Part shown: positions 8,713 through 17,982 of the stretch, in pieces | How the letters are laid out: every line of letters starts with the position of its first letter | How positions within the stretch are numbered: position 1 is the first letter of the stretch | Origin: Candidatus Planktophila sp. | GTDB taxonomy: Bacteria; Actinomycetota; Actinomycetes; Nanopelagicales; Nanopelagicaceae | Length of the DNA: 64,000 bases | Assembly (NCBI GenBank): GCA_017858325.1 | Contig: JAFMBT010000001.1 | Location: forward strand, 117,137 to 181,136 | Reading direction: 5' to 3' | Position numbers and translations under genes: made by a program | The notes under the pieces: model-generated | The model's database searches: none | The model's input: the letters and a program-made list of their open reading frames with translations, nothing else | Told to the model about the DNA's origin: nothing

Positions 8713-10059
8713 TTAGCGATCACGCAGCATTTCAGCGACAAGGAATGCTAGTTCGAGTGATTGAGAATGATTCAACCGAGGATCACATGCACTTTCATAA
8801 CGAGAGGCAAGATCTGACTCGGAAATCTTTTCTCCACCGCCAAGGCATTCTGTGACGTCATCACCGGTAAGTTCGATATGGATGCCACCTGGGTGGGTTC
8901 CTAGCGATTTATGAACCTCGAAGAATCCCTTGACTTCATCCATCACATCATCGAATTGGCGAGTTTTATATCCTGTTGCAGTCTCAAAAGTATTTCCGTG
9001 CATGGGATCGCAGACCCAGAGGACTTGAGCACCTGATTTGGTGACACCATCCACCAGAGCTGGAAGTGACTCACGAATCTTTCCAGCACCCATGCGCGTG
9101 ATAAATGTTAAGCGACCTGGTTCGCGATTGGGATCAAGGCGATCAATAAGTCGAAGTGCATCATCAACGGTTGATTTTGGACCAAGTTTGACACCGATTG
9201 GATTTGTAATCTTCGATGCAAAATCCACATGAGCCCCATCTAATTGGCGAGTTCGCTCACCAATCCAGAGGAAGTGCGCTGAAACGTCATAAGGATTTCC
9301 AGTACGAGAATCAATGCGGGTCAGTGACTTCTCGTACTCAAGAATGAGCGCTTCGTGACTTGAGTAAAAATCTACGCTCTTAAATGATTCAGGATCTACT
9401 CCTGCAGATTTCATAAAGCTCAGAGCGCGGTCGATCTCTTTTGCCATTGCGTCATAGCGATCGCCCACACTGGAATCACGGATAAATCCTTTATTCCACT
9501 CGTGTACGCGTCGAAGATCGGCGAACCCGCCTTGAGTAAATGCACGAACTAGGTTCAAGGTTGCCGCCGATGTGTTGTAGACATCTACAAGTCGTTGCGG
9601 ATTAGGGGTACGCGCACTTTCGGTAAACTCAAGATCGTTAACCGCGTCGCCGCGGTAGGCGGGAAGTGTGATTTCCCCACGTGTTTCGAAATCATTCGAT
9701 CGTGGCTTGGCAAACTGCCCAGCCATTCGGCCAACCTTTACGACAGGAATGCTTGAGTAGTACTGCAAAACAGCAGCCATCTGAAGAATAGTCTTGATTC
9801 GATTGCGAATTGAGTCAGCAGTTGCGGCAGCAAATGTTTCAGCGCAATCTCCACCCTGAAGCCAGAAAGCATTTCCGCTAGCAGCTTGTGCAATTTTCGC
9901 CTTGAGATCATCGCACTCACCAGCAAAGACGAGCGGTGGAAGAGCTTTTAACTTTGTGACAGCTGCCTGAACCGGTGCACCGTCTCTTCCTCCTGGCCAT
10001 TGCGGTTGTTGGGCAGCCACAAGGCTTTCATCGAAAAGTGAATCAAGTGAGGTCATCAT
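8713..10059 (-). CDS. aroG: 3-deoxy-7-phosphoheptulonate synthase, type II
   Basis: First enzyme of the shikimate pathway; joins PEP and erythrose 4-phosphate. It belongs to the plant/actinobacterial type II family, shown by WLQGGDCAETF (near residues 92-102), KVGRMAGQFAKPRS, the central FLWIGERTRQLDGAH segment and DPMHGNTFET. Length of 448 residues is close to the mycobacterial enzyme. A second ATG at 10056 has better spacing to the AGGA upstream, so the true start may be three bases later. Lies 67 bases downstream of the first plausible pfkA start codon's gene end region, in the same direction, between pfkA and ogt. Confidence 0.95.
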   Translation of the reverse strand: MMTSLDSLFDESLVAAQQPQWPGGRDGAPVQAAVTKLKALPPLVFAGECDDLKAKIAQAASGNAFWLQGGDCAETFAAATADSIRNRIKTILQMAAVLQYYSSIPVVKVGRMAGQFAKPRSNDFETRGEITLPAYRGDAVNDLEFTESARTPNPQRLVDVYNTSAATLNLVRAFTQGGFADLRRVHEWNKGFIRDSSVGDRYDAMAKEIDRALSFMKSAGVDPESFKSVDFYSSHEALILEYEKSLTRIDSRTGNPYDVSAHFLWIGERTRQLDGAHVDFASKITNPIGVKLGPKSTVDDALRLIDRLDPNREPGRLTFITRMGAGKIRESLPALVDGVTKSGAQVLWVCDPMHGNTFETATGYKTRQFDDVMDEVKGFFEVHKSLGTHPGGIHIELTGDDVTECLGGGEKISESDLASRYESACDPRLNHSQSLELAFLVAEMLRDR

Positions 10060-10101
10060 GGTCCTAAGGATAGAAGGTAGGGTGGAGTTCTCGTATAAGA
10101 A

Positions 10102-11127
10102 TTAGCCGAAGAAGATTTCAGACTCTGCATATCGCTCAATAGGAACTGTCTTGAGTTTTTCAGTCGCTGTTGCAAGGGGTACTCGGACTATATCGGTGCC
10201 ATGCAGCGCCACCATAACGCCCCAATCCCCTTCGGATGCAGCGGTGATCGCCTGTAATCCGAAACGGGTGGCAAGCACGCGGTCGAATGCAGTCGGAGTG
10301 CCACCCCGTTGAATGTGACCAAGAACAGATGTTCGCGCCTCTTTGCCAGTCTTGCCTTCGATCTGTCCGGCCAGCCATTCACCGATTCCCGCTAACTTTA
10401 CATGGCCAAAGGCATCGAGTTCACCGTCTTTAATCATCATGTCGCCATCTTGAGGAATCGCACCTTCAGCAATAACAATAATTGGTGCATACGAGGATTT
10501 AAAACGAGACTCAACCCATTCACAGACCTTATCGACTGAGAATTTCAGCTCTGGAATCAGAATGCATGATGCCCCTCCTGCAATTCCGGCGTGAAGTGCG
10601 ATCCAACCAGCATGACGTCCCATCACTTCAACAATGAGTGCACGGTGATGTGACTCAGCGGTGGTATGAAGTCGGTCAATTGCTTCAACAGCAACATTGA
10701 CTGCGGTATCAAATCCAAATGTGTAGTCAGTGTTATTGAGATCGTTATCGATTGTCTTTGGTACACCGATTACTTTGACTCCAAGTGCATGAAGTTTTGT
10801 CGCAACGCCAAGGGTGTCTTCTCCACCAATTGCTATCAGTGCATCTATTCCTTGATCTGCCAGGTTTGCCTTAATTCGCTCAATGCCGTTATCAATCCTA
10901 AATGGATTTGTACGTGATGTGCCAAGGATCGTGCCGCCTCGAGGCAAAATGCCACGCGTTGTTTCCAGCGTAAGCTCCATTGTGTAATTTTCCAATGGGC
11001 CTTTCCAGCCATCTCTAAAGCCAACAAATTCGTGGCCATATTCCTTGACGCCTTTTCTGACCACGGCGCGAATAACCGCGTTAAGTCCTGGGCAATCGCC
11101 ACCGCCTGTAAGCACACCAATACGCAT
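10102..11127 (-). CDS. pfkA: 6-phosphofructokinase, probably pyrophosphate-dependent
   Basis: Phosphorylates fructose 6-phosphate. With the ATG at 11127 as start (GGAG nine bases upstream; an ATG two codons earlier is less well spaced) the protein has 341 residues and E. coli-like numbering. The nucleotide/pyrophosphate loop reads GGEDT with Asp104, and the catalytic region reads GVPKTIDND with Lys124. In characterised family members Gly104/Gly124 go with ATP and Asp104/Lys124 with PPi, as in the Amycolatopsis methanolica enzyme. PPi use is therefore inferred from two diagnostic residues. PPi-PFK is reversible and would serve glycolysis and gluconeogenesis. Divergent from xylB. Confidence 0.92.
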   Translation of the reverse strand: MRIGVLTGGGDCPGLNAVIRAVVRKGVKEYGHEFVGFRDGWKGPLENYTMELTLETTRGILPRGGTILGTSRTNPFRIDNGIERIKANLADQGIDALIAIGGEDTLGVATKLHALGVKVIGVPKTIDNDLNNTDYTFGFDTAVNVAVEAIDRLHTTAESHHRALIVEVMGRHAGWIALHAGIAGGASCILIPELKFSVDKVCEWVESRFKSSYAPIIVIAEGAIPQDGDMMIKDGELDAFGHVKLAGIGEWLAGQIEGKTGKEARTSVLGHIQRGGTPTAFDRVLATRFGLQAITAASEGDWGVMVALHGTDIVRVPLATATEKLKTVPIERYAESEIFFG

Positions 11128-11200
11128 TTGCATTTACTCCAAGAGTTAAAAACCGGCTTATTGCTAAGCCAAAGAGTGGTCAACGTTGACGTGCACAGTC

Positions 11201-11206
11201 TAGCCT
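11201..11206 (+). promoter_or_regulatory. Putative -10 element for leaderless xylB transcript
   Basis: TAGCCT ends 6 bases before the xylB ATG at 11213, with no ribosome-binding site between. The TTGACG at 11186 is too close to be its -35 element. The support is the shared spacing pattern seen at other genes of the window. Confidence 0.4.
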
Positions 11207-11212
11207 TGCCTC

Positions 11213-12619
11213 ATGGCCAATCAAATCGTCGCAGGCGTAGATTCCTCGACCCAGTCTGTAAAAGTCGTCATTCGTAAGGCAGACACTGGTGAGTTAGTGC
11301 GTCAGGGGCGAGCAGCCCATCCTGATGGAACCGAAGTTGATCCACTCCATTGGAAGAATGCAATTGATATTGCGGTAAAAGATGCGGGTGGAATTGACGA
11401 TGTCGCTGCTATATCAATCGGCGGACAACAACATGGAATGGTCGCGCTAGATGAATCAGGCCAGGTGATCCGCCCCGCACTTCTTTGGAACGATACGCGA
11501 TCGGCAACACAAGCAGATTCACTCAATTCAGAAGTGGGTGGACAGGAGTCGATGGCACAAGCAGTTGGTTCTGTCCTTGTTGCCTCATTTACCGCCTCAA
11601 AGATTCGCTGGATGGCTGAGCATGAAAAGTTGAATGCTGATCGAGTTCAAGCAATCGCGCTCCCCCACGATTGGTTATCGTGGCAGCTACAGGGTGGAAG
11701 AGATTTTTCTCAGCTATTTACAGATCGTAGCGATGCTTCTGGCACTGGATATTTTGATCCAACTACTTCTACATACCGTCGAGATATTCTCGCCCGCGCA
11801 CTTTTATCTAATCGAGAAATCCTCTTGCCAAAAATCGCAGAGCCGTCAGTATTTGCAGGCACAACCAGTCAAGGAATTCCATTAGCTGCAGGTGCCGGAG
11901 ATAATGCGGCAGCAGCCCTTGGTGTTCAGGCTGAACCTGGTGATGTCGTGATTTCACTCGGCACTAGCGGGACTGCCTTCGCTGTCTCCACAACTCCAAC
12001 ACACGATGCCAGTGGAGCAGTTGCCGGGTTTGCAGATGCAACCGGTCGATTCTTACCTCTTGTATGCACACTTAATGCGGCGAGAATTTTTGATGCAGCA
12101 ACTTCTATTCTTGGTAAAACTCACGATGAAGTTGGAGCACTAGCGCTTTCGACGACGCCCGGTGCACATGGACTTTCACTCCTTCCTTACTTCGAAGGTG
12201 AGCGCACACCGAATCGCCCTGATGCCACAGGTGTCTTTTCTGGAATGACTCTCACTAATTCGAATCCAGCTGATATTGCACGTGCCATGATCGAAGGAAT
12301 GTTGGCGGGATTAGCCGATGCTGTGCAATCACTGATTGACCTTGGCGTTGATGTGAAGAGAATTCTTATCATTGGTGGGGCGGCAAAAAATCCAGCAGTG
12401 GGACATATTGCATCCGCTCTCTTTGGTCGACCTGTTCTCATTCCGCCTGCCGGAGAATATGTCGCTGATGGCACAGCACGTCAGGCAGCGTGGGCACTTC
12501 TTGCAACACCTTCTGCGCCACTCTGGAATCTAGGTAAAGCCACACTTATTCACGCTGAGCCAACACCGCATGTTCTTGAACAGTATCGAATTCTGCGCGA
12601 TGCAACACTGCATTGGTAA
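11213..12619 (+). CDS. xylB: Xylulokinase (FGGY family)
   Basis: Phosphorylates D-xylulose to xylulose 5-phosphate for the pentose phosphate pathway. The N-terminal half begins with the actin-like ATPase phosphate loop VAGVDSSTQSVKVV, then GGQQHGMVALD and the substrate-region segments LWNDTRS and LPHDWLSWQL. The C-terminal FGGY domain has SLGTSGTAFAVS and LIIGGAAKNPAVG, with TARQAAWAL near the end. Length of 468 residues is normal. No xylose isomerase or transporter gene is adjacent, so the exact sugar (xylulose versus another ketopentose) is inferred from family resemblance. Confidence 0.9.
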   Translation: MANQIVAGVDSSTQSVKVVIRKADTGELVRQGRAAHPDGTEVDPLHWKNAIDIAVKDAGGIDDVAAISIGGQQHGMVALDESGQVIRPALLWNDTRSATQADSLNSEVGGQESMAQAVGSVLVASFTASKIRWMAEHEKLNADRVQAIALPHDWLSWQLQGGRDFSQLFTDRSDASGTGYFDPTTSTYRRDILARALLSNREILLPKIAEPSVFAGTTSQGIPLAAGAGDNAAAALGVQAEPGDVVISLGTSGTAFAVSTTPTHDASGAVAGFADATGRFLPLVCTLNAARIFDAATSILGKTHDEVGALALSTTPGAHGLSLLPYFEGERTPNRPDATGVFSGMTLTNSNPADIARAMIEGMLAGLADAVQSLIDLGVDVKRILIIGGAAKNPAVGHIASALFGRPVLIPPAGEYVADGTARQAAWALLATPSAPLWNLGKATLIHAEPTPHVLEQYRILRDATLHW

Positions 12620-12718
12620 TTCTCACCCCATCTTCTGAAGTATTGGTAGGCGCTAGTATCAGCCTCTACCGCAGCGAGCTCTTTATGCAGTTGCCCAAAT
12701 AAAAGGATCCCACCCACA

Positions 12719-13591
12719 ATGTCACGCAAGAGCGCTCTGATCTTTATCCTCGTTGGCATTTTATGGGGGGTCCCATATCTCTTTATCAAGGTAGCCGTTG
12801 ATGAAACAAATGGATATCCCCCTGCAATAGTCGTATTCGGTCGTGTATTTATCGGCGCACTCATCCTTATTCCTTTAGCAATTCGTGATAAATCTATTTT
12901 TGCTGCACTCAAGGGAATTAAATATGTAGCCTTCTACGCACTCCTCGAGATGATCATTCCCTGGCTTCTTATTGGTACAGCTGAGCAGAAAATTTCTTCA
13001 GGCTTAGCAGGACTCCTGATTGCATCTGTTCCTATTTGGTCAACGCTCATTACGTACTTTCAAGGCGATAAAGAGGCGCTAAAGTTTAATCGTCTACTCG
13101 GGATTGGGATTGGTTTCGTTGGCGTTGTTTTGATTGTTGGAATCGAGAGCATTACTGGATCCTCAGATTCACTCTCAATTATGATGGTTCTTGTGGCAGC
13201 TTTTGCCTACGCCTACGCAATTATTATGATTCGTGAAAAACTTCCAGATGTCTCAGGAATTGCCATCAACGCTGTTGCAATGGGAATAACGACAATTTTC
13301 TATCTTCCGTTCACGATTGCGCTATGGCCTGATTACGCGATTGCCACTGAGGCAACGCTTTCAGTAATCGCACTCGGAGTCTTCTCTACCGGTATTGCAT
13401 TTGCGATCTTCTTTACCCTTATTGAGGAGATCGGACCAACCCGCGCATCAGTGGTGACATATTGGAATACTGCAATAGCTGTAATTCTTGGCGTCATTAT
13501 TCTTAATGAAGAACTAACCATTGGAATTCGGGTAGGACTACCACTTGTGATGATCGGCTCATATCTGGTCAATCGTCGCGAAAAGGTATAA
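12719..13591 (+). CDS. EamA-family drug/metabolite transporter
   Basis: A second DMT-superfamily exporter, 290 residues with ten predicted membrane segments in two EamA repeats (about residues 6-140 and 152-285). It starts with ALIFILVGILWGVPYLFIK, the classic first helix. Start ATG at 12719 has AAAGGATCC about 9 bases upstream. It is only distantly like the transporter at 6337, so these are not recent duplicates. Its stop is 4 bases from the convergent era stop, leaving no room for a conventional terminator. Substrate unknown. Confidence 0.87.
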   Translation: MSRKSALIFILVGILWGVPYLFIKVAVDETNGYPPAIVVFGRVFIGALILIPLAIRDKSIFAALKGIKYVAFYALLEMIIPWLLIGTAEQKISSGLAGLLIASVPIWSTLITYFQGDKEALKFNRLLGIGIGFVGVVLIVGIESITGSSDSLSIMMVLVAAFAYAYAIIMIREKLPDVSGIAINAVAMGITTIFYLPFTIALWPDYAIATEATLSVIALGVFSTGIAFAIFFTLIEEIGPTRASVVTYWNTAIAVILGVIILNEELTIGIRVGLPLVMIGSYLVNRREKV

Positions 13592-13594
13592 AAC

Positions 13595-14512
13595 TTACTT
13601 CTCGGAGAAACCCAGACGTTCTAGTAACTTCGGGTCACGTTGCCATTCCTTTGATACTTTGACATGCAGGCCAAGGAAAATTCGTGCCCCAAGCTCACGT
13701 TCGATATCTGCCCGTGCACGCATACCAATATCTTTTAGCTGCTGACCTTGATGCCCTAGCAAAATTCCTGTCTGTGAATCTCGCTCAACATGGATCGTTG
13801 CATGGATATCAAAAAAGGGACGGGATCCCTTCTCTTCTCGCTCAGACATCTCATCTATGGTGACCATAATGGAGTGAGGAAGTTCTTCTCGAGCATCTCG
13901 TAGCGCGGCCTCGCGAACTAGCTCACAGATCAACTGTTCAATGTTCTGGTCGCTCTTCATATCAGTGGGGTAAAAAGCTGGCCCTGTTGGTAAATTTCTT
14001 GAGATCAGTGTCGCAAGTAGATCGATCTGATCGTGAATAGCAGCTGAGATCGGAACGATTTCATTCCACGTAAATCCCAGAGCAAGTTCATTAATTCCGA
14101 GCAGGCGTGCCGCGATGTTCTTCTTCGAAACCAGGTCCGTCTTTGTCACCAGTGCAAACTTCTTGGCGCGCGGATATTTAGCTATCTCTTGTGCGAGGAA
14201 AACATCTCCAGCCCCAGAGGTCTCATCTGCCGGCAAGCACATAAGAATAATGTCGACAGAGTCTAGGCTTTCGCTGACAACAGCGTTGAGGCGATGACCA
14301 AGAAGTGTCTTTGGCTTATGTATTCCCGGGGTGTCAACTAGAACAGCCTGGAAATCATCACCATTGATGAGTCCGCGAATAGCGTGTCGGGTCGTGTTGG
14401 GATGCGGAGATGTAATCGCAATCTTTGAACCGACGAGGGCATTAATGAGAGTTGATTTACCAGTATTCGGGCGGCCAACAATGGCTACGAAGCCCGAACG
14501 AAATTCACTCAT
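13595..14512 (-). CDS. era: GTPase Era, ribosome assembly
   Basis: Essential GTPase that binds the 3' end of 16S rRNA during 30S maturation. The G1 motif is GRPNTGKST (residues 13-21), G2/G3 includes DTPGIHKP, and G4 is TKTD (near 123-126). The C-terminal KH RNA-binding domain covers about residues 210-295, with the GQQLKDIGMRARADIE loop. Length of 305 residues is standard. In many actinobacteria era lies near ybeY, whereas here it lies 29 bases downstream of dprA, probably read with it. GGGAG about 9 bases before the ATG is a good ribosome-binding site. Confidence 0.95.
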   Translation of the reverse strand: MSEFRSGFVAIVGRPNTGKSTLINALVGSKIAITSPHPNTTRHAIRGLINGDDFQAVLVDTPGIHKPKTLLGHRLNAVVSESLDSVDIILMCLPADETSGAGDVFLAQEIAKYPRAKKFALVTKTDLVSKKNIAARLLGINELALGFTWNEIVPISAAIHDQIDLLATLISRNLPTGPAFYPTDMKSDQNIEQLICELVREAALRDAREELPHSIMVTIDEMSEREEKGSRPFFDIHATIHVERDSQTGILLGHQGQQLKDIGMRARADIERELGARIFLGLHVKVSKEWQRDPKLLERLGFSEK

Positions 14513-14541
14513 AGGAATATTCTCCCATCAGCGTGAGGCAT

Positions 14542-15417
14542 TTACCTAAACGAGTCCTCTAGTGACGAAATAAGCTCTATCGCATCAGCCACAGAAGTAA
14601 CAATCTCTGCGGCTCGCTCACCAATTAAGCGATGAGTGCCTTCAGATGTTGGTGAATTGATTGGACCAGGAATCGCCATAACAAGACGCAGCAACTCTGC
14701 CGCATCTCGTGCAGTGCGAAGTGAGCCACTGCGAAAGGCTGCTTCAACCACCAACGTGCTCTTTGAGAGTGCGGCGATAATTCGATTACGTGTAAGAAAT
14801 CGAGATGGAAATGCAGGGGTGCCTGGCATTACCTCGCTCACAATCGCACCTAGTTCGGCAATTTCTGTAAAGAGCCTCTCGTTTCCGGCCGGATAGTTAA
14901 TGTCGATCCCACTTGCGATTACAGCAATTGTTACACCTTCGGCAATCAGCGCCCCTTTATGAGCATGCGTATCTATTCCGTATGCACCACCACTGACAAT
15001 GAGCCATTCGCGATCAACAAAACCTGCCGCAAAATCACTGGCAATACGTGCTCCATACGGCGTTGGATTACGCGTTCCGACAATTGCAATCGATCGTTGG
15101 CTCAAGCATTCAACTCTTCCCTTAACAATGAGTCCGATTGGCATTGCTGCTAGATCGTTGAGTTGAGTAGGCCACTCTAAATCTTCAGGTGAAAGAAAAG
15201 TGCCTCCCGCTTTGTCGATGATGGCTAAAAGTTGGTCGGCACCGCCTGGATGCATCTGTGAGAGGGTCTTCTCACCTTTACTGGAACGATAAAAACCATC
15301 TTTGATCGAGTTCAGAGTGTGAATTACACCCTGAGAAGCAATCTCACTCGTCCAAAAAGTACTTCCTCCTTCAATCGAGGCAAAGAGTTCTAGTCGGGCA
15401 GCCTTCTCTGGATTCAT
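14542..15417 (-). CDS. dprA: DNA processing protein DprA (Smf)
   Basis: Single-stranded-DNA-binding protein that loads RecA onto incoming DNA in transformation. The Rossmann-like core is clear: IAIVGTRNPTPYG (near residues 109-121), IVSGGAYGIDTHAHKGAL, SGIDINYPAGNERLF and the ending segment FLTRNRIIAALSKSTLVVEA. At 291 residues it is shorter than many homologues because little lies after the core, so the C-terminal winged-helix domain may be reduced or missing. It overlaps comM by 4 bases (ATGA). The pair dprA-comM suggests a retained capacity for DNA uptake, although no com pilus genes are in this window. Confidence 0.93.
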   Translation of the reverse strand: MNPEKAARLELFASIEGGSTFWTSEIASQGVIHTLNSIKDGFYRSSKGEKTLSQMHPGGADQLLAIIDKAGGTFLSPEDLEWPTQLNDLAAMPIGLIVKGRVECLSQRSIAIVGTRNPTPYGARIASDFAAGFVDREWLIVSGGAYGIDTHAHKGALIAEGVTIAVIASGIDINYPAGNERLFTEIAELGAIVSEVMPGTPAFPSRFLTRNRIIAALSKSTLVVEAAFRSGSLRTARDAAELLRLVMAIPGPINSPTSEGTHRLIGERAAEIVTSVADAIELISSLEDSFR

Positions 15418-16931
15418 GAAATTCCTCCTTCACGCAAGGTGTATGCCTTCATCACATCGGCCAGAGTCGGTTGATTGCGCCCCGTTAAGTCAGCTAGCGT
15501 CCAACTTAAGCGAATTACTTTGTGGAGACCGCGAGCCGTTAAGAGTTGACGATCAAGATGATCATGCAGAAAGTTCATGGCGCTTCGATCTGGTTTAAAT
15601 TCAGTGCGTAATGAGCGAGCAGGAATTGCGCTATTGAGTTCGAAGCCTCTTCCTGCAAAACGTTCACGCGCTACAGAGCGAGCAATAAGTACTCGTTCTG
15701 CGATCACAGCACTTGACTCTCCAAGTTCAACAGATGCGATGTCTGTGCGCCCAACAGGCTCAACAGTGATACGCATATCTATGCGATCCATAAGCGGCCC
15801 AGAGAGTTTTCCGAGGTATCTACGTACTTGTAAAGATGAGCAACTACATCCCAATCCACGACCAGTGAATTTTCCGCATGGACATGGGTTGGCGGCAAGA
15901 ACTAATAAAAAATGTGAGGGGAAGGTAATGTTTCCAACGCTCCGTGCGATCGTAATCGTGCCTGATTCAAGCGGTTGGCGAAGAGAATCTAGAATTCCAG
16001 TAGCGCATTCGGGTGCTTCATCAATAAAGAGGACTCCGTGGTGAGCAAGTGAACAAGCGCCGGGCCTAATCACATGTGAGCCACCACCAACCATAGATAC
16101 TCGAGTAGCACTGTGATGTGGCGCAACTATTGGTGGCATACGTGACATGGGTGAGCGTTGAGAGAGCGTCCCTGCTACTGAATGTAACGCTGTTACTTCA
16201 AGCGTTTGATCACTTGTTAAAAGCGGCAAGATAGTTGGAATACGAGATGCGATCATCGTCTTTCCGGCACCTGGGGGTCCAATCAGCAAGAGATGATGTC
16301 CACCAGTTGCAGCAACTTCTGCTCCAAAGCGCGCCAATGATTGGCCTGCCACATCTTCAAAATCGAGAAAGGTTTCAGCGTGCTCGGAATTTATTGGAGG
16401 CAGAACACTTTCTCCAGAGCCAGTGCGCAGAAATACAAGAAGTTGGCTCAGTGTTGTAAAGGCAAGAACTTTCATCGACTCAAGTAAGGCACCCTCACCA
16501 ATATTTGCCACAGGAATAATTGATTGCTTGATTCCATCACGTTGTCCGGCGATAAGGGCGGGCAATACACCATTGACTCCTCGGATCGTTCCGTCGAGCG
16601 CTAGTTCACCAAGTATGAGAGTTGAATCAATCGAGTCTTGTGGTAATTGCCCGTGAGCAACTAAGATTGCAAGTGCAATCGCTAAGTCAAAACTAGATCC
16701 GCTCTTAGGTAACCAAGCGGGCGAGAGTGAGACTGTCACCTTGCGATTCGGCCAGCTTTCACCGCTATTTGTCAGCGCTGCACGCACACGATCACGGGAT
16801 TCAGTCAGGGCTGCATCAGGAAGTCCTAAAAGATTGTAATGTGGCAGACCATCACTGATATCAACTTCGACGATCACAGTATTACCAGCTAATCCGACTA
16901 GCCCCATCGAAATCGAACGCCCCAGGCTCAT
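15414..16931 (-). CDS. comM: ComM/YifB-type AAA+ ATPase (Mg-chelatase-like)
   Basis: Hexameric helicase that promotes branch migration during natural transformation. It has the N-terminal YifB domain (residues 1 to about 170, starting LGRSISMGLVGLAGNTV, then GLPHYNLLGLPDAA), a Walker A GPPGAGKTM near residues 219-227, a Walker B LFIDEAPE, and a C-terminal Mg-chelatase domain with the NPCPCGKFTG Cys motif. Length of 505 residues is normal. It overlaps both dprA and yraN by 4 bases. Confidence 0.94.
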   Translation of the reverse strand: MSLGRSISMGLVGLAGNTVIVEVDISDGLPHYNLLGLPDAALTESRDRVRAALTNSGESWPNRKVTVSLSPAWLPKSGSSFDLAIALAILVAHGQLPQDSIDSTLILGELALDGTIRGVNGVLPALIAGQRDGIKQSIIPVANIGEGALLESMKVLAFTTLSQLLVFLRTGSGESVLPPINSEHAETFLDFEDVAGQSLARFGAEVAATGGHHLLLIGPPGAGKTMIASRIPTILPLLTSDQTLEVTALHSVAGTLSQRSPMSRMPPIVAPHHSATRVSMVGGGSHVIRPGACSLAHHGVLFIDEAPECATGILDSLRQPLESGTITIARSVGNITFPSHFLLVLAANPCPCGKFTGRGLGCSCSSLQVRRYLGKLSGPLMDRIDMRITVEPVGRTDIASVELGESSAVIAERVLIARSVARERFAGRGFELNSAIPARSLRTEFKPDRSAMNFLHDHLDRQLLTARGLHKVIRLSWTLADLTGRNQPTLADVMKAYTLREGGIS

Positions 16932-17308
16932 AGAATGTTTTCGCGATAATCAATTGAGTGAGATCCATCTGCAGTCAGTAACACTGCGGCAACATCAATG
17001 GAAAATTCATGTCCAAAATGGTGGTTGGTTACTAGCCACGCAAGAGCTAATCGTTGCAACCTTCGCGCCTTACTTCTATCTATCGCTTCTAGCGGATCAC
17101 CAAAGGCAAGAGATGATCGTGTTTTTACTTCAACAAAGTGGATAACTCCGCTCTGATCAGAGGCGATGAGATCAATTTCGCCTTCCTTGATTCGCCAATT
17201 TCGATCGATAATCTCAAAGTTTCTCGACTGTAGGTACGCGGCGATAGTTGCCTCGCCAAATGCGCCTATCTGTCGATTTCTACTTTTCTTTACGTGTGCA
17301 CCAGTCAT
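16928..17308 (-). CDS. yraN: YraN/UPF0102 nuclease-fold protein
   Basis: Small protein of 126 residues with the endonuclease-like fold of UPF0102. Key residues seen are the GAFGEATIAAYLQSRNFEII segment, EIDLIASD with its Glu-x-Asp pair, and VEVKTRSSLAFG, which holds the E-x-K part of the nuclease motif (about residues 59-70). The biological role of this family remains unclear. Overlap with comM by 4 bases and position between rnhB and comM match the usual actinobacterial order, though the DUF2469 gene often found between rnhB and yraN is absent here. Confidence 0.9.
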   Translation of the reverse strand: MTGAHVKKSRNRQIGAFGEATIAAYLQSRNFEIIDRNWRIKEGEIDLIASDQSGVIHFVEVKTRSSLAFGDPLEAIDRSKARRLQRLALAWLVTNHHFGHEFSIDVAAVLLTADGSHSIDYRENIL

Positions 17309-17370
17309 GAGGGCAGAGTAGATATGGAAGCAAGCGGCGCATCATCAGAGCTACTCTCGCTGTGGGTAAA

Positions 17371-17982
17371 TTAGAGAAGTGCTGCAATATTTGCAAAAGA
17401 CCTGCGATGAACTGGCGATACTCCATGTTTTTCAAGAGCGACTGTGTGCGCCTTGGTGATATACCCCTTGTGAGATTTAAATCCATAGGCAGGGTAGATG
17501 CTATCTAGCTCTCGCATGATTCGATCTCTAGTCACCTTGGCGATAATTGATGCAGCGCTAATGCTCGTCACCACCTGATCACCTTTCCACACCGCAAGAT
17601 TTGGAGTTGCCAAACCTGCAATCGGATATCCATCAGTAAGAACATAAGCAGGTGCAATATCAAGACCTTGTACCGCTCGCCTCATCCCATCGAGATTGGC
17701 GGCATGAACTCCGCGCGTATCAATCTCATCATGAGGCACGATAATGACGCTCATCGATGTTGCTGCATCACTGACGATGTCGAATAACTCTTCGCGCATA
17801 TTTTCAGACAGTTCTTTGGAATCGCGTACTTGTTGCAGTTCAGGACTGCGATGATCTTTAAGGATTACTGACGCAATAACGAGAGGTCCAGCACAAGCAC
17901 CTCGCCCTGCTTCATCGACTCCCGCAAACGGTGAGATACCAGCAGCAAGCAGTCGATCTTCGATTACCTTGTCGTCGCTCAC
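17371..17982 (-). CDS. rnhB: Ribonuclease HII
   Basis: Removes ribonucleotides and RNA-DNA hybrids from DNA. The catalytic region AGVDEAGRGACAGPLVIA (near residues 19-36) supplies the first Asp-Glu pair; YVLTDGYPIAG gives a further Asp, and SISAASIIAKVTRD is the conserved helix. Ends with HRRSFANIAALL. Length of 203 residues is normal. Overlaps lepB by 4 bases. A gap of 62 bases separates it from yraN. Confidence 0.95.
   Translation of the reverse strand: MSDDKVIEDRLLAAGISPFAGVDEAGRGACAGPLVIASVILKDHRSPELQQVRDSKELSENMREELFDIVSDAATSMSVIIVPHDEIDTRGVHAANLDGMRRAVQGLDIAPAYVLTDGYPIAGLATPNLAVWKGDQVVTSISAASIIAKVTRDRIMRELDSIYPAYGFKSHKGYITKAHTVALEKHGVSPVHRRSFANIAALL

Noticed and set aside
11186..11191. 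TTGACG as the -35 box of xylB
   Set aside because: Only 9 bases separate it from the -10 candidate; sigma-70 promoters need about 16-18.
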